From positions 10,737,864 to 10,801,863 of the forward strand of contig JACGWO010000008.1 in NCBI GenBank assembly GCA_034509735.1: DNA of 64,000 nucleotides, given 5' to 3'. The number at the start of each line of letters is the position of its first letter. The stretch's first letter is position 1. The notes under the pieces are model-generated. The model did not search any database and was not told the origin of the DNA. It saw only the letters and a program-made list of their open reading frames with translations. The DNA comes from Sesamum alatum. Its lineage: Eukaryota; Streptophyta; Magnoliopsida; Lamiales; Pedaliaceae. Positions 1 through 10,152 of the stretch are shown here, piece after piece. Both the position numbers and the translations under genes were made by a program.

Positions 1-58
1 ACCACCCCCCAACCTACAAACATAGACTTTTATCCATTTCTCAACATGTCTACTTCCC

Positions 59-828
59 ATGGCTAAAGGAATGGTTCCTTTTACAAAATCAGACAACCCG
101 AAACCCAATTCGCCCCGAGTTATTTTTACACAAGAAGAAACCCAAAGAATCCAGCATAAATGGCGACGTACCTTAATTCTACAAACGTTTGGGATCTACA
201 GAATCATCCCTAATATTGAAAAACAGCTTCTTCGGATCTGGAGAATTTCCTCTGATATCTACAGTATCTATATGGGCAAAGGGAATTATATTATCACCCT
301 TACAAACTCAGATGATTATTTCCTAGCCCTGGCTGGAGGACCTTGGTTCCTCTTTAACTCTTACTTACATATCCAATAGTGGCACCCTTATTTTGTCCCC
401 AACACGAATCCTCCATCAACAATGTTTCTCTAGTTTCAATTGCCAAACCTCCTTATTGAGTTATATGATGTTCAAGAACTTTTTGCGAACGTACTTGAAG
501 ACCTATCAAAACAGACGCTCATACTCATCTCCAAACAAAAGGGAAATGTGCCCGCATATGCGTTGAGATTGATAAGGGGACTCCACTACCAACAACCATT
601 TTCCTGGATAATCATGTGCAAGAAATCCACTATGAGATACACACAACCTTCTACCATGGATGTGGGTGTGTAGATCATATCCTGAACACGTGCCTCAAGA
701 GTCCACATCTTAAACACACCACCTCGTCCTCATCCAAACCATCAAACACAAATAACCACCAGACCCCCACCCCCAGACGAAGATGGGCCACGGAAGAGAG
801 ACAATTCCCCCAAAATACCCACTCATGA
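59..828 (+). pseudogene. LINE ORF1 N-terminal part (DUF4283-like plus zinc knuckle)
   Basis: The product would be the RNA-binding, Gag-like ORF1 protein of a plant LINE. The first frame (59-379) carries the pattern seen in plant LINE ORF1 proteins: a basic helix, then G-K-G-N-Y-I-I-T-L-T and G-G-P-W-F, as in DUF4283. It stops at 379, continues in other frames, and reaches a knuckle remnant near 640-690 where C-x4-H-x4-C is retained but the first Cys of the CCHC motif is replaced (FYHGCGCVDHILNTC). The fragment is split by at least two frameshifts. Assignment rests on motif pattern and position upstream of the endonuclease. Confidence 0.7.
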
Positions 829-2090
829 AAAAGCCCCATTCCATCAACCAGAAAGAACACTACTTCAATTTCTTCTAAAAAAAAAAACAACAGTGCAACG
901 CAAGCAACATACAACTCAGAATGACCTTAAATAAAAAACGCCAAATGTCATAAGCATTTCAAATATTTTTTCTATTTTAAAATCATGACCTTGGCCCTGA
1001 GAAGGCCTCTCATACTCATAATTTTTCTTACAATCAAAACTCCATTGCAGATTGTACAACAGCCAATAATCCAACACCAATGGAGACGAACCTTAATCAG
1101 ACAAAAGACATAGTTCTGGACCTAAATCAGACGAAAAACGCAATTCCGGCGGTGGTGTCAAATAGTTCAGAGGAGACCCCAACGGAGTTTCACATGTCAA
1201 CTTCCCTTCAGCATGTGTCATCATACATGTCATCGGCTCAAACCACAAGGAACTGCCCACCTGGCGACACATCAGATGCCGCTAGACCCTTCCACTTTGT
1301 TGTTTCTCCTCCAATAGTCGACATTCAAAATCAACCTCCAAAATCCCTAGAAATTCTAAAACCATTTGTTTCATCCGCACATGACCCAACACATGACCAT
1401 TTGTGCCATCATGAGACCCTACATACCCACCGCCCAATTAATCAAGTATCTCAATGCCACATCAAACCCAAAACTACACTTCTTTACACTGCTTCTTCCT
1501 CCAGAAAACGCCCAGCCCCTCTCCAATCTCTCACCTGATCTCATCTCTGCTTTGAAGCCTAATTCCCTCCTGCTGTTAACTTCCCTGCACCCAACAATGG
1601 CTCTTCCACCGAATCAAGACAACAATACACTGATATCATTACCATTGCCAAAAGTCTTCTCTCAGAACCCCCTTCTCCCCCCTCCTCGTCGTGTCACCCC
1701 TTGAATTCCACTGGCTCTGAATCATCCCCCTTCCAGTTCAAATCCACCTCCATTGACTCCACCAACTATGTCGGAAAACATTCCAGCGCCGGCAACCAAC
1801 CTTCCACTACCTACTGCACGCGTCCGAAACAACATGATCCCTCTAAGGATGAACGAGTTCATTTCCAGCCGTTTCATTCAACCCCGCACCTGTTCCTGAC
1901 TCCATGCACGCCCCCAAACTCCATCCTAGACCTACGAAAGAGAGGTGTTTGCAGGAAGCCCAATTTTGTCTGTACATCCATCCCCCAGAAAGAGACCTCC
2001 AGGCATTCCTACGCACCAGTTAACTTCTAAACGGACCTATGAGGCCAATGGACGCAACCCAGCCTGGCTCCTCGTGCTAAGCTATGTTGA
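829..2090 (+). pseudogene. LINE ORF1 C-terminal low-complexity region
   Basis: This stretch lies between the ORF1 zinc knuckle and the endonuclease. It holds three overlapping short open frames (1080-1538, 1366-1704, 1701-2030) rich in Pro, Ser, Thr and His with no motif I recognise. Plant LINE ORF1 proteins usually have a long, poorly conserved, proline- and serine-rich tail, so position and composition make this its most likely identity. It is not an independent gene. An A-rich patch near 874-888 and two frame changes separate it from the N-terminal part. Confidence 0.5.
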
Positions 2091-2123
2091 ACTTACCTCC
2101 CTCGATGCGTATTCTAAGTTAGA

Positions 2124-2830
2124 ATTGTAGAGGGGAAGCCAGGCAAGAGTTTCTAACAGCGGAAAGAGATTTTATACATATTGCCGCTCCATATATGTTC
2201 ATTATCATGGATACACGTCTGCATGCGAACAGATCTCCACCCATTATTCACCGACTCCCTTTTACTGACTCTATCATAATGTCCTCTTTAGGATATGCAT
2301 GAGGCATTTGGATATTATGGAATGCTAATGAAACACGAGTGAGGCAATCTCGCTGGCAAACAGGACAGTGCACGTCGAAATTGACCATGGCATGGGAGAG
2401 CATCCATTCCTGCTTTCAGCAATCTACAATTACCCACAACCAGCATTCCAACCACAGGTATGGGCCAATCTGACTAAACAATCTGATCGTATTAAGGATT
2501 CTACATGGATGGCTATTGGTGATTTTAGTTGTATCTTAAGTCGAGATGAAAAAGTGGGTGGTCGATTCCTCCCGTCAAAATTATTTAAATTCAGAAAATG
2601 CATGCAATATTGTAATTTGACAAATTTAGGTTTTGTGGCCATAAATTCACTTGGACTAATAGAAAATTTGGTAAAAATTTATCTGTGAAAGACTAGATGG
2701 GGCTTTAGCTAACTCAGCATGGTATAACTTATTCCCACATGCAAAGGTTATGCATCTTACTCCAAGCGCCTCTGATCACTCACCTATAATGGTTGACACG
2801 AATCATGCACTGTGTATTCATAAAATGATT
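2124..2830 (+). pseudogene. LINE endonuclease domain
   Basis: This encodes the apurinic-like endonuclease that nicks target DNA to prime reverse transcription. It opens with N-C-R-G at 2124, the usual start of plant LINE ORF2 after a Trp that is lost here. An M-D-T-R-L stands where family members have M-E-T-R, so the metal-binding Glu is Asp. G-D-F-S replaces G-D-F-N in the 2368-2688 frame, followed by E-K-x-G-G. The terminal S-D-H-S-P motif is intact near 2775. Two catalytic positions differ from consensus and frames change at about 2340 and 2640, so the enzyme is inactive. Confidence 0.8.
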
Positions 2831-2839
2831 TTTTAGACA

Positions 2840-4440
2840 TGAAGCGGCATGGGCTGAGTATGAGGAGTTCCATAGCATAGTCTCTGAAACTTGGGGAATC
2901 ACTTACCCACATTTTAATGACTTTGGTTTTCGCAAAAAAATACTTAGGCTTTACTAGAAGAGCATCTCAGTGGAAAAGTAGACATATTTTTCACATTGAC
3001 AACCAAATTGTAGCCCTTGATAATAAAATCACTGATATTATTATGCTAGTTAGTGGTGGGAATCATTCTGACGTGGTCTTACAAGATGAAATTAATACTA
3101 GGACTTCCCTTAATAGGTTGTTCAAATACAAAGATAATTATTGGAAGCAATGAGACATTCTAAATTGGAAGAATTTTGGTGATCTTAACTCAAGCTTTTT
3201 TCATAAGTATGCAAGTTTTAAGCAACGAAAATCACTTATAGTGGGACTTAAGGCATATAACAATAACTGGATTACTAATCCTCAAGACATAAAGGCTCAT
3301 CTTAAACATATTTTGCAACAACAATCTAATAGCACCAATAACCCATTGGATTTTTCCTTTTTTAATGACCCTTTACCTAAACTTAGCCCACAACAACAAG
3401 CCTAACTTTTATACTCAATCTCCGAATTTGATATTTGGGCGGCTATTAGACATATAGGCCCACTTAAGGCGCCAGGCCCAGATGGCTTAAATGGTTATTT
3501 TTATCAATTCTTTTGGAAGGAGGTTAAGGAATTGGTTATCCCAATCGTGAAATTTTTTCTCGACACGGGATATCTCCCTAATTATATCAATAATACTAAC
3601 ATTATTCTAATTCCGAAAAGACCTAATCCAATAATGGCTACTCGTTACTGCCCCATCAACCTATGTAATGTAAGATATAAAATCATCTCTAATATCCTGA
3701 TTAGTAAAATCCGTTCTCTTCTTAACAACTTGATATCACCTTTTCAAAATGCCTTTGTTCCTAATCGCCAAATTACCGATAATCTATTTCTGGCTCATGA
3801 GATACTTCATACTTTAAGACGTAAGAAAAATAAGAAAATGCACTATATGGCTCTACAACTAGACCTAGCTAAAACTTATGATAAATTGGAATGGAACTAC
3901 ATTCGGTTTGTGTTACTAAAGCTTAAATTCCCACCTATATTTGTAGAAAGGATCATGACTTGTGTTAGTTCGGTATCGTATACTTTATCGGTTAATAATG
4001 ATCATTCAACACCATGGAAACCACTTAGAGGACTTAGGCAAGGTGATCCACTTTCACCATATCTCATCATAATATGTCTTTAACCCCTTATTCCAAAACT
4101 CATCCAAGACAATAGTCACCATAGGATTGATGCAATGAATTTTTCTAATAAGGCGCACCCTTTGCCTATACTCACCTTGTCAGGCCAAACAATCAGCTAG
4201 GAAAAATCTAGTGTACTTTTCTCACCATATACACCATCCCAAATAAGAAGGGATATTGCAAATAGATTGAATCTCTCTCCAAACCCCACTAAAAACAAAT
4301 ACTTAGGTCTCCCATTTACTACTAACCGTTTTTTGAAAGATATGTTTTATGATGTGATTGATAGAATGGGAAAAAAATGGCTCTCTGATATAATAAATCT
4401 TTGCATACGCAGGCCGTTTAGTTCTTATCCGTAGTAGCCT
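2840..4440 (+). pseudogene. LINE reverse transcriptase, YADD block deleted
   Basis: The linker (2840-3410, with the helix Y-W-K-Q then N-S-S-F-F-H) leads to the polymerase. K-A-P-G-P-D-G-L is at about 3465-3488, and the ORF 3532-4083 carries the fingers and palm: N-I-I-L-I-P-K, N-L-C-N-V-x-Y-K-I-I-S, Q-N-A-F-V-P-N-R and L-D-L-A-K-T-Y-D-K-L-E-W (first catalytic Asp), then G-L-R-Q-G-D-P-L-S-P-Y. After the stop at 4081 the sequence jumps straight to the S-G-Q-x-I-S-x-E-K-S region at about 4181. The F/Y-A-D-D catalytic box that normally lies between is absent, so a deletion of about 100 bp removed two catalytic Asp residues. Confidence 0.88.
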
Positions 4441-4484
4441 GTCAACAACTTGTAACCATTATATGTCTGTGTTCAAACTACCCT

Positions 4485-5450
4485 TTGCTATACACAAAAA
4501 ATCACTGCCCTACGAAACAATTCCTCTGGAATGCTAACCCTACCCAAAACAAAGGTAGCTTAATTAAATGGAAAATTGTTACACTTCCAAAGAATGAGGC
4601 GGGTTTGGGTTTAAGGGATACTATCACTCTTAACAAGGCCTATTTATTAGAACAGAGCTGGAGGCTACATAAGAATGATAATTCCCTCTTTTATCATCTG
4701 TTTAAGCATAAATACTTCCCAAACACAAATTTTGTTGACTTAGTATGTGAACCTCATCATAGCTGGCTTTGGAAGAACTTACACACAAATACTATTCTTG
4801 TAAAATACTCTTCTCAATGGCTAGTTGAGAATGGCCATACAATTAATATTTGGACGGATAAATGGGTGGGAAATTTTGTATTAACAGATTATGCTTATAA
4901 TATCCCTATAAATGTTTTAGATATGTCAGTTGCAGACCTTATTGATAATAACTGACAATGGAACCTAAATCTTATCGAACAAATACTTCCATCCAACATC
5001 TTACTGCAGATTAAATCTATCCCTATTCCTGCCTTATCTCAACCTGATTTGTGTGTCTGGGCATGGAACACCCAAGGTAAGTTTACTTTAAAATTTGGAT
5101 ACTCTTGGCTTCTCCTACAAACCGAAATACAACTTAGGGTACATCTACCATGGAAGTTACTCTGGAAAGTTAAGGCCCCACCAAGAGTACTGTTTCATGC
5201 TTGGATGGTAAGTCACTACTGTTTACCAACGACAAAATTTGTTTATGATCGCTTCAAAATTCCGTCAGCTAAATGCTCCCTCGCCTAAATGGAATTGATA
5301 CCATCGAGCACCTTTACTCACGATGTAAGTATTTTCGACCTTTCTCCTCACAGCAACTTCCTGATATCACATGCATGACGTCTCGTAACTTGGTGTGCTT
5401 ACTACATTCTTGAAAGAAAACTCCACAAAAACAATCCTTATTTCTGATCA
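4485..5450 (+). pseudogene. LINE C-terminal region with zf-RVT
   Basis: The 4485-4955 frame matches the region after plant LINE polymerases (K-W-x-x-V-x-L-P-K-x-x-G-L-G-L-R, then L-L-x-x-W-R). The 5049-5288 frame has the zf-RVT signature W-x-L-L-W-K-V-K-A-P-P-R-V-L-F-H-A-W-M. These segments sit between polymerase and RNase H in reverse-transcribing plant LINEs. The His/Cys cluster that follows is out of frame near 5290-5400. The frame is broken at 4955 and 5288, and no function can remain. Confidence 0.75.
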
Positions 5451-5610
5451 CCCTTTGGTACATTTGGAAGGTACGTAATCAAGCCATTTTCCAAAATATG
5501 CCCATAAACATTTTTGATACATGGAGAAGCATCAGCAGAATTCTTACACCCTTGAAAAAGAATGTAATGCATACTGTTTGGATAACATGGCACAGACCCT
5601 CTGTCAATTA

Positions 5611-5992
5611 GGTAAAACTAAACGTAGACGGAGCAACTCTTAATAATCCAGGTTGGTCGGGCTGTGAGGGAATTCTTAGAAACCATGATGGTGATTTCAT
5701 ATCAGCCGTCTACAGCAGTACGGGAATTAATACTAATTCGGTGGCAGAACTGCAGGCGATGACAAAAGGACTACAAATGGCTAAGGAACTTCGTATAACA
5801 CATCTAATACTTGAAACTGATTCTATGTCTGTTAATCTTGTTTGCAGGGGAGTAGCTTCGCCCAAGCACCTAATGCAAACCCTGGTGGAATGCAAGAGGA
5901 TATTGATTGATGTACATCAAGTCAAGCTGGTTTTTTGTCTCTACTCTAGAAAAATTAAACAATCTCGTACTTCCCAGTGGCTGCAATTGTAG
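5611..5992 (+). pseudogene. LINE RNase H domain
   Basis: The segment encodes K-L-N-V-D-G-A at about 5611, then N-S-V-A-E-L-Q-A-M near 5740 and L-E-T-D-S near 5810. These are the D, E and D of an RNase H type 1 fold, which removes the RNA strand after reverse transcription. Plant L1-like LINEs often carry such a domain at the C terminus. The final part after about 5900 has lost its consensus and ends at a stop at 5990. The ORF detectable by an ATG (5741) is only the second half of the domain. Confidence 0.8.
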
Positions 5993-6637
5993 ATAGATAA
6001 ATTGTGTTTTTTGTTAAAAAAAATAATCATTTCTAAAATAAATAAAAAATAGAAAACATGGAGTTTGGTTCTAAAACCGACTAGGGCGAAGCTGTTCATT
6101 GATTTAGAGCTGTAGTCGTTGTTGCATACAGTGGGGACTAAAGATACAACTTGCAGAGCGGATAAGGCAAATGCAGCCCACCAAACAGCCAACTCACCCT
6201 TCGCCAAACAATTAGGTAGTTGTTGGTTTCATTTTTTTTTTTTTATATATTATTTTAAAATTATCAAATTATCTTTAGAGAATTGGATCTTAAATTTTAA
6301 AATTTTCGTGCTAACACAATTTTTTATACAAAAAGTTGTTACAAAAATATCACGTCTTTTAATTCAAACGCACATTCATCCCATCAAGTCTTTGTAGCAA
6401 GAAAACCTACCACAATATAGAATAAAAAAGTAAATTATTTTCAATGATCTATAAATTACTATGATTTAAAAATAATGACAAATTAATAGTATCTACTACA
6501 GTGTCGATGTACAAGTTTACATTTTAACCACAATTAATAAACATTTACTCATAGTTTTACTTATAATGGCCAAAATATTTGCTATTGCAACTAATGTTTC
6601 GGCATTTGATACATAATATATAGCAAAAACAATGACC
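5993..6637. other. AT-rich spacer
   Basis: After the LINE the sequence turns AT-rich. A somewhat less AT-rich stretch (about 6060-6230) has short open frames on both strands but no motif I recognise. The rest (6230-6637) has poly-A and poly-T tracts and nothing else I can support. Confidence 0.5.
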
Positions 6638-6942
6638 ATACTACAAAAAAATTGACTTTTCGCTATTAAATGACAACGGATCAAAAATCATGGTAAATCA
6701 ACACAATTAACTATAATTAAATAAAATCAATACAAAAATTTAAAATTTACCATAGTTAATATTTACCATGGTTTTATAGTCAAAATATTTCTCATGATTT
6801 TGGCCATGGTTAATGTTTTGGCTACACTTGCACAAACAATGACTTATGACCGTTGTAAAGTCGTGGTTAATTGTATTTACCAAGATTTTTTTCTTTTGAC
6901 CATACTAATTAATTGTAACGAAAAATTATATTTTTTCTAGTG
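6638..6942. mobile_element. CACTA-like MITE with long terminal inverted repeats
   Basis: The left end (ACTACAAAAAAATTGAC at 6640) and the reverse complement of the right end (CACTAGAAAAAATATAA, ending at 6942) form a terminal inverted repeat that continues with interruptions for about 80 bp, including the shared words TTTTTCG and TGGTAAAT. CACTAnAAAAA is the usual terminus of plant CACTA/EnSpm elements. The interior repeats the phrase TTTACCATGGTTT in both orientations. There is no coding capacity, so this is a non-autonomous element. A 3-bp target duplication is not clear because the left terminus is mutated. Confidence 0.55.
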
Positions 6943-7214
6943 CTAACTGATATCACGAGTCGTGATTATAGTAATTAATTATACCGAAAAGTCTCCTAAT
7001 ATAAATCCAAATACTTAAATAAAAATTCACTTAAAAATTAAAAATTAATTTTTTTTTGATAAAAATAAGACAAACAAAGTTTCTTGCATCTTCGAAAACA
7101 ATAAAAAATATTAATTATACCTTTTTGTTCTTTTATAGTTCGAGAACAATTAAACATTTTCCTTTTTTGCTTTTTGAAAGATAAGAACCAGCACAATTGA
7201 GAAGATATTAATTA
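6943..7214. other. AT-rich spacer upstream of the small gene
   Basis: AT-rich sequence with poly-T runs near 7050. I see no gene or repeat in it. It probably holds distal promoter sequence of the gene at 7467. Confidence 0.4.
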
Positions 7215-7229
7215 TTAGTGGGGTTGGGA

Positions 7230-7400
7230 GGGCACGTGGAAGTCCAAAATCAGCCCAAGGTATTGACTCTTCCTTCTAACATGACTCCTTCTCTCTCCGC
7301 CGTCGGATTACAACCAAGTTTGGAAAAGCGTTTTCTATTTGCACCCTGTTTTCTCTATCCGCTTTCTTTTCTACTAACAATACTTAGCTATTTAAGTGTG
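7230..7400 (+). promoter_or_regulatory. Probable promoter of the 69-aa gene
   Basis: A G-box core CACGTG lies at about 7234, a TTGACT W-box-like word at about 7264, and a TATA-like CTATTTAAG at about 7388, roughly 80 bp before the start codon. CT-rich sequence (about 7285-7300) lies between. The arrangement fits a small plant promoter. G-boxes are bound by bZIP and bHLH factors and W-boxes by WRKY factors; use here is inferred. Confidence 0.4.
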
Positions 7401-7466
7401 ATAAACAATTAGCGACTTTATCTCATCATCATCTCGAAGCAGGATAAAAAAAGGTCCGGAAGCATC

Positions 7467-7676
7467 ATGATACTGGTGGCGATAGTGGCGGAGCTGCTCG
7501 AGGAGTACACGGTGGTGGTGGCGCGTGTGCTGGAGCACATGTTGCAAGACGCGCCTCTGCCGTTTCCCCGGCGGGTTCGTTTTCTCATACTGCGAAATCT
7601 CCCTTTCGCTTCTCCTCCTTCCACTCCCCACCGCCTTCTCACCGCCCCACCTCCTCCTCCTCTCCGCTATGTATAA
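7467..7676 (+). CDS. Small conserved-looking plant protein, 69 aa, unknown function
   Basis: This is the only reading frame in the window that looks like a host gene. The frame is much richer in G and C than its AT-rich surroundings, has an in-frame stop upstream (TAG at 7410), and starts at ATG 7467. The protein has an amphipathic N-terminal helix (ILVAIVAELLEEYTVVVARV, then LEH), a basic P-R-R-V-R-F-L-I-L-R-N-L-P-F patch at residues 34-47, and a Pro/Ser/His-rich tail. I have the impression that short angiosperm proteins of unknown function share the EEYT...LEH...PRR-RFLILR-LPF pattern, but I could not check. There is no clear signal peptide, though the N-terminal helix could associate with membrane. 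A promoter-like region precedes it and possible poly(A) signals follow. A chance ORF remains possible. Confidence 0.55.
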   Translation: MILVAIVAELLEEYTVVVARVLEHMLQDAPLPFPRRVRFLILRNLPFASPPSTPHRLLTAPPPPPLRYV

Positions 7677-8060
7677 ATGTACATTTCTATGTTAACAATT
7701 TGTTCTTGTTCTTGTTCTTTTTGTCCACCTCCAAGTTAGCGGCATTGATTTTTTATTTTAAATTTTATTGTATCTTTTATTTTATTTAATATATACACGA
7801 TACGTGTACGAAATTTTGGGATTTTTGTACATGGCCTGTCTATATTAAATAGAATAGAAGAGATCTAATGAGATTTGAAATAAAAAATTCAATCCGACGA
7901 TCATTCGAGTCGAGTTCGAGTGCGTCTTTATGGTCTTATAGAATCTTAGTTAGGGTAATAGTTTAGTTGATTAGAGTTGAGGAGGCTGATTTTTGGTATT
8001 TTTGTTGATAATTTGTACATACAATAAAGTCTTGATTAATTATAAATTCTCTTTTTCTAA
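7677..8060 (+). other. Probable 3' UTR and downstream sequence of the small gene
   Basis: TTCTTGTTC repeats follow the stop codon, then T-rich sequence, with an AATAAA at 8022-8027 (ACAATAAAGTC) that could serve as a poly(A) signal. No other feature is visible. Confidence 0.35.
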
Positions 8061-8087
8061 CATTCCAGTTCAAGTGTACTTCATTTG

Positions 8088-8285
8088 TTGGGTTTAATGT
8101 AATTTATCTTGATGAAATATTATAAATGAGTAAATTGTCTCTTGATTAAAAAAAAAAAAAAAGTTTTACCTCATCCCTATATTCTTTAGAATAGAGTCGC
8201 TCCAATTTTAAACAGAAAATAAATTATTATTTTATTTTTTCACTCGAGAGGTAATTTGTTTTATCTATTTTTCCCCCTTAGTTCT
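8088..8285. repeat. Degenerate TIR element, relative of 9472-9779
   Basis: GGGTTTAATGTAATTTATC, then AAATGAGTAAATTG about 30 bp later, matches the left end of the element at 9472 (GGCTTAATGCAAGTTACC, AAATGAGTAAATCA). Near 8245-8280 there is a decayed version of the opposite end (GAGGTAATTTG, then CCCCCTTA). A poly-A run (about 8149-8162) lies inside. This looks like an older copy of the same non-coding element. Confidence 0.4.
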
Positions 8286-8878
8286 TTAGATATTGCAATG
8301 TTTATATTCATTAAAGGCTCGTAGACGTTATACTCTATGCGTAGTACATTAAATAGTTTGAACTGTTTGATGATTGAAATGTATTTATTTTTTATAAAAA
8401 AAAAAGAAAATGAAGAGTGCTTGGCAATTATTCAAATATTCAGTGCATCACAAAGTATCAAATGGAGCATGATTTTAATATTGAAATTGGATTCTGATGT
8501 TTTATTTGGTTTTCTTGTATTTATGGTTGGAATTTGGAATCGAAAATGATTTATTTGCCTTTATATTTTTTTTTAACTGGTAAATTTCAAAATTTTCCAT
8601 TACAGAAGTTTTTTGAAAAAAATTCAAAATTGATTAATTCAGTATTTACTGTTCCGAATCAATCTTTTTGTTATTTATTGAATCGAATCGAAAATTTTGA
8701 TTTAGTATTCATTACGCTATTTTTTTTTATAATGAGCGATGAAATATTAATTTGAAAGTACATAATGTATCTAAAGCGATCAATTGTTTATTATAATATT
8801 CAGTGCACGGTATAATAAAGCAATATCTTACTCATATTTATCAAGACCAATCAGAAGAATTAACAAATATTTAATAAA
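8286..8878. other. AT-rich spacer
   Basis: Open frames of 70-73 codons on + (8337-8549 and 8534-8755) are Phe/Ile/Leu/Lys-rich and reflect AT-rich composition. I recognise no motif and do not call a gene. Nothing else is supported. Confidence 0.5.
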
Positions 8879-8884
8879 TTAAAC

Positions 8885-8962
8885 GACTCTCTATATTCGT
8901 AAGATTTGAATCCACGATCTCTTGGTTGTGGGATTTTAACCTCATCAATCGAGCAAGAGATT
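8885..8962 (-). repeat. tRNA-like SINE head (minus strand)
   Basis: Read on the minus strand, TTGCTCGATTGATGAG (about 8942-8957) resembles a pol III A box and GTGGATTCAAATCTT (about 8899-8914) a B box. Their spacing is that of a tRNA gene. The rest does not fold as an intact tRNA, so a tRNA-derived SINE 5' end is more likely. No clear tail was seen. Confidence 0.4.
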
Positions 8963-9045
8963 ATTGGGGTATTCATTACGCTATTTGACGTTCCAAAATT
9001 TTCAATTAATCAAATATTGACGTAAGAAAATGTTCATTAATCAAA

Positions 9046-9215
9046 TTTTTAGTTCGATTTGGTAAGCTACCCTTCGGCAAGACGAGGACAAGCGCGGAGC
9101 AGCTAGGGCGAGGCGGTGCGGGAGAGAAATTGAGATAGAGAAGAGAGATCTAGGGCAAATTCGGAAAAGAAAAAAGGACTAGGGCAAAATTTAAAATCGA
9201 GAGAAAAGATATAAT
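9046..9215. other. GC-richer island in AT-rich spacer, unidentified
   Basis: About 9075-9190 is rich in GGC, GAGG and AGGGC words (for example CTAGGGCGAGGCGG) and contrasts with its surroundings. AGGGCAAA repeats twice (about 9151 and 9182). I see no open frame. It may be an end of an unrecognised repeat. Confidence 0.3.
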
Positions 9216-9471
9216 TACATAAATAATTCTTTTAAGAAAATATGTATGTTTTTATTTCCAATTTTCTGTTTATGAACGATAATTAAAATAAAAATATATT
9301 CGTTTATACATATTTTGTTTAGAAATTTATTGGTTTAAAAGTATAATTTAATATAAAATATAGTCTCATTAATTCATCCATATATTTCATTGCAAAAAAA
9401 ATTTATATAAAATTGAGAATATATTTTTCAATTGGAAATGAAAACACAAATAAACAAAATACTTGGGCTTA

Positions 9472-9779
9472 ATGCAAGTTACCTCCTTGTGATATTGTAA
9501 ATGAGTAAATCATCATTAAATATTCGGACTTAATGCGATTTACCTTTATTGATATTGCAAATGTGCAAATTATCCATATAAAAAAAATAGTAATTTATCT
9601 TCCTAATATTTAATAAGCAACAATTCACCTCCATAGATAGGGGGTTATTGTTCCATTTTAAAAATACTAGGAGACAAACTGATTTATTTTAAAAAACACA
9701 GGTGGGTAAATTGTTATTTTATTTTTTACACGGGGTAATTTACTCATTTGTAATATCAAAAGGGAATTGCTTGCATTTT
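9472..9779. mobile_element. Non-autonomous TIR element (MITE)
   Basis: The left end, AATGCAAGTTACCTCC then GATATTGTAAATGAGTAAAT, is mirrored on the opposite strand at the right end, AATGCAAGCAATTCCC then GATATTACAAATGAGTAAAT. Internal words (ACAATTTACCCACC, AACAATTCACC) continue the inversion. There is no coding capacity. A degenerate relative lies at 8088-8285. The family is not clear to me; a Mutator-type derivative is possible. Confidence 0.5.
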
Positions 9780-9836
9780 CCTTTAAATATTCTATGGGAC
9801 AGTTTTTAATTGTTACGACTTGCTACTTGCATCGAC

Positions 9837-10016
9837 TTTGGACCTAAGATCGTTTGGATCAGAATCCACTTATTAGGGATGTGTTTTGATTCGGATTTAA
9901 TTGCCATCTCCTAAATGATCTTATTGTTTGGACCTAAGATCGTTTGGACCAGAATCCATCTTATTAGGATGGATCTCGATTCGAGTTCAATTGTCGTTCC
10001 TAAATTATGCTAAAGA
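9837..10016. repeat. Tandem duplication, about 90-bp unit, two copies
   Basis: TTTGGACCTAAGATCGTTTG begins at 9837 and again at 9927, and the homology continues through AGAATCCA and TTATTAGG. The second copy has drifted. There is no coding content. Confidence 0.65.
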
Positions 10017-10040
10017 CATTTAAGGATCAAGTTTAATTCA

Positions 10041-10150
10041 TGTGGCCAATGAGGTCTAACTCAGTTGGCGAAACTGAAACCCTATGATGTTAAAGGTCAT
10101 GGGTTCAAACCTGTATGGGTTGATGTTTTTGCTGTATAGTAGGTGTATTT
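10041..10150 (+). repeat. tRNA-derived SINE head
   Basis: GTCTAACTCAGTTGGCGAA (about 10053-10071) resembles a tRNA A box and GGGTTCAAACCTG (10101-10113) matches the B-box consensus, with tRNA-like spacing between. The sequence continues into TTGATG and T-rich DNA and is then cut by the foldback element at 10153. I call a SINE rather than a functional tRNA because no acceptor stem is visible. Confidence 0.5.
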
Positions 10151-10152
10151 TA

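Larger units (their letters stand above)
1..5992 (+). mobile_element. Degenerate L1-type LINE (non-LTR retrotransposon)
   Basis: Segments of a plant L1-type LINE follow each other in the canonical order on one strand: ORF1 with a zinc knuckle, apurinic-type endonuclease, reverse transcriptase, zf-RVT region and an RNase H domain at the 3' end. Frames change often and stops interrupt every domain, so this is a dead copy. The element may start left of the window. Its 3' end is not sharp: the RNase H frame stops at 5990 and an A-rich stretch (about 6016-6056) follows, which could be the decayed tail. I could not find a convincing target duplication. Confidence 0.88.

Noticed and set aside
8885..8962. 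Functional tRNA gene at the SINE-like box pair (also 10041-10150)
   Set aside because: A and B boxes are present but no complete cloverleaf with acceptor stem could be drawn, so a SINE head fits better.
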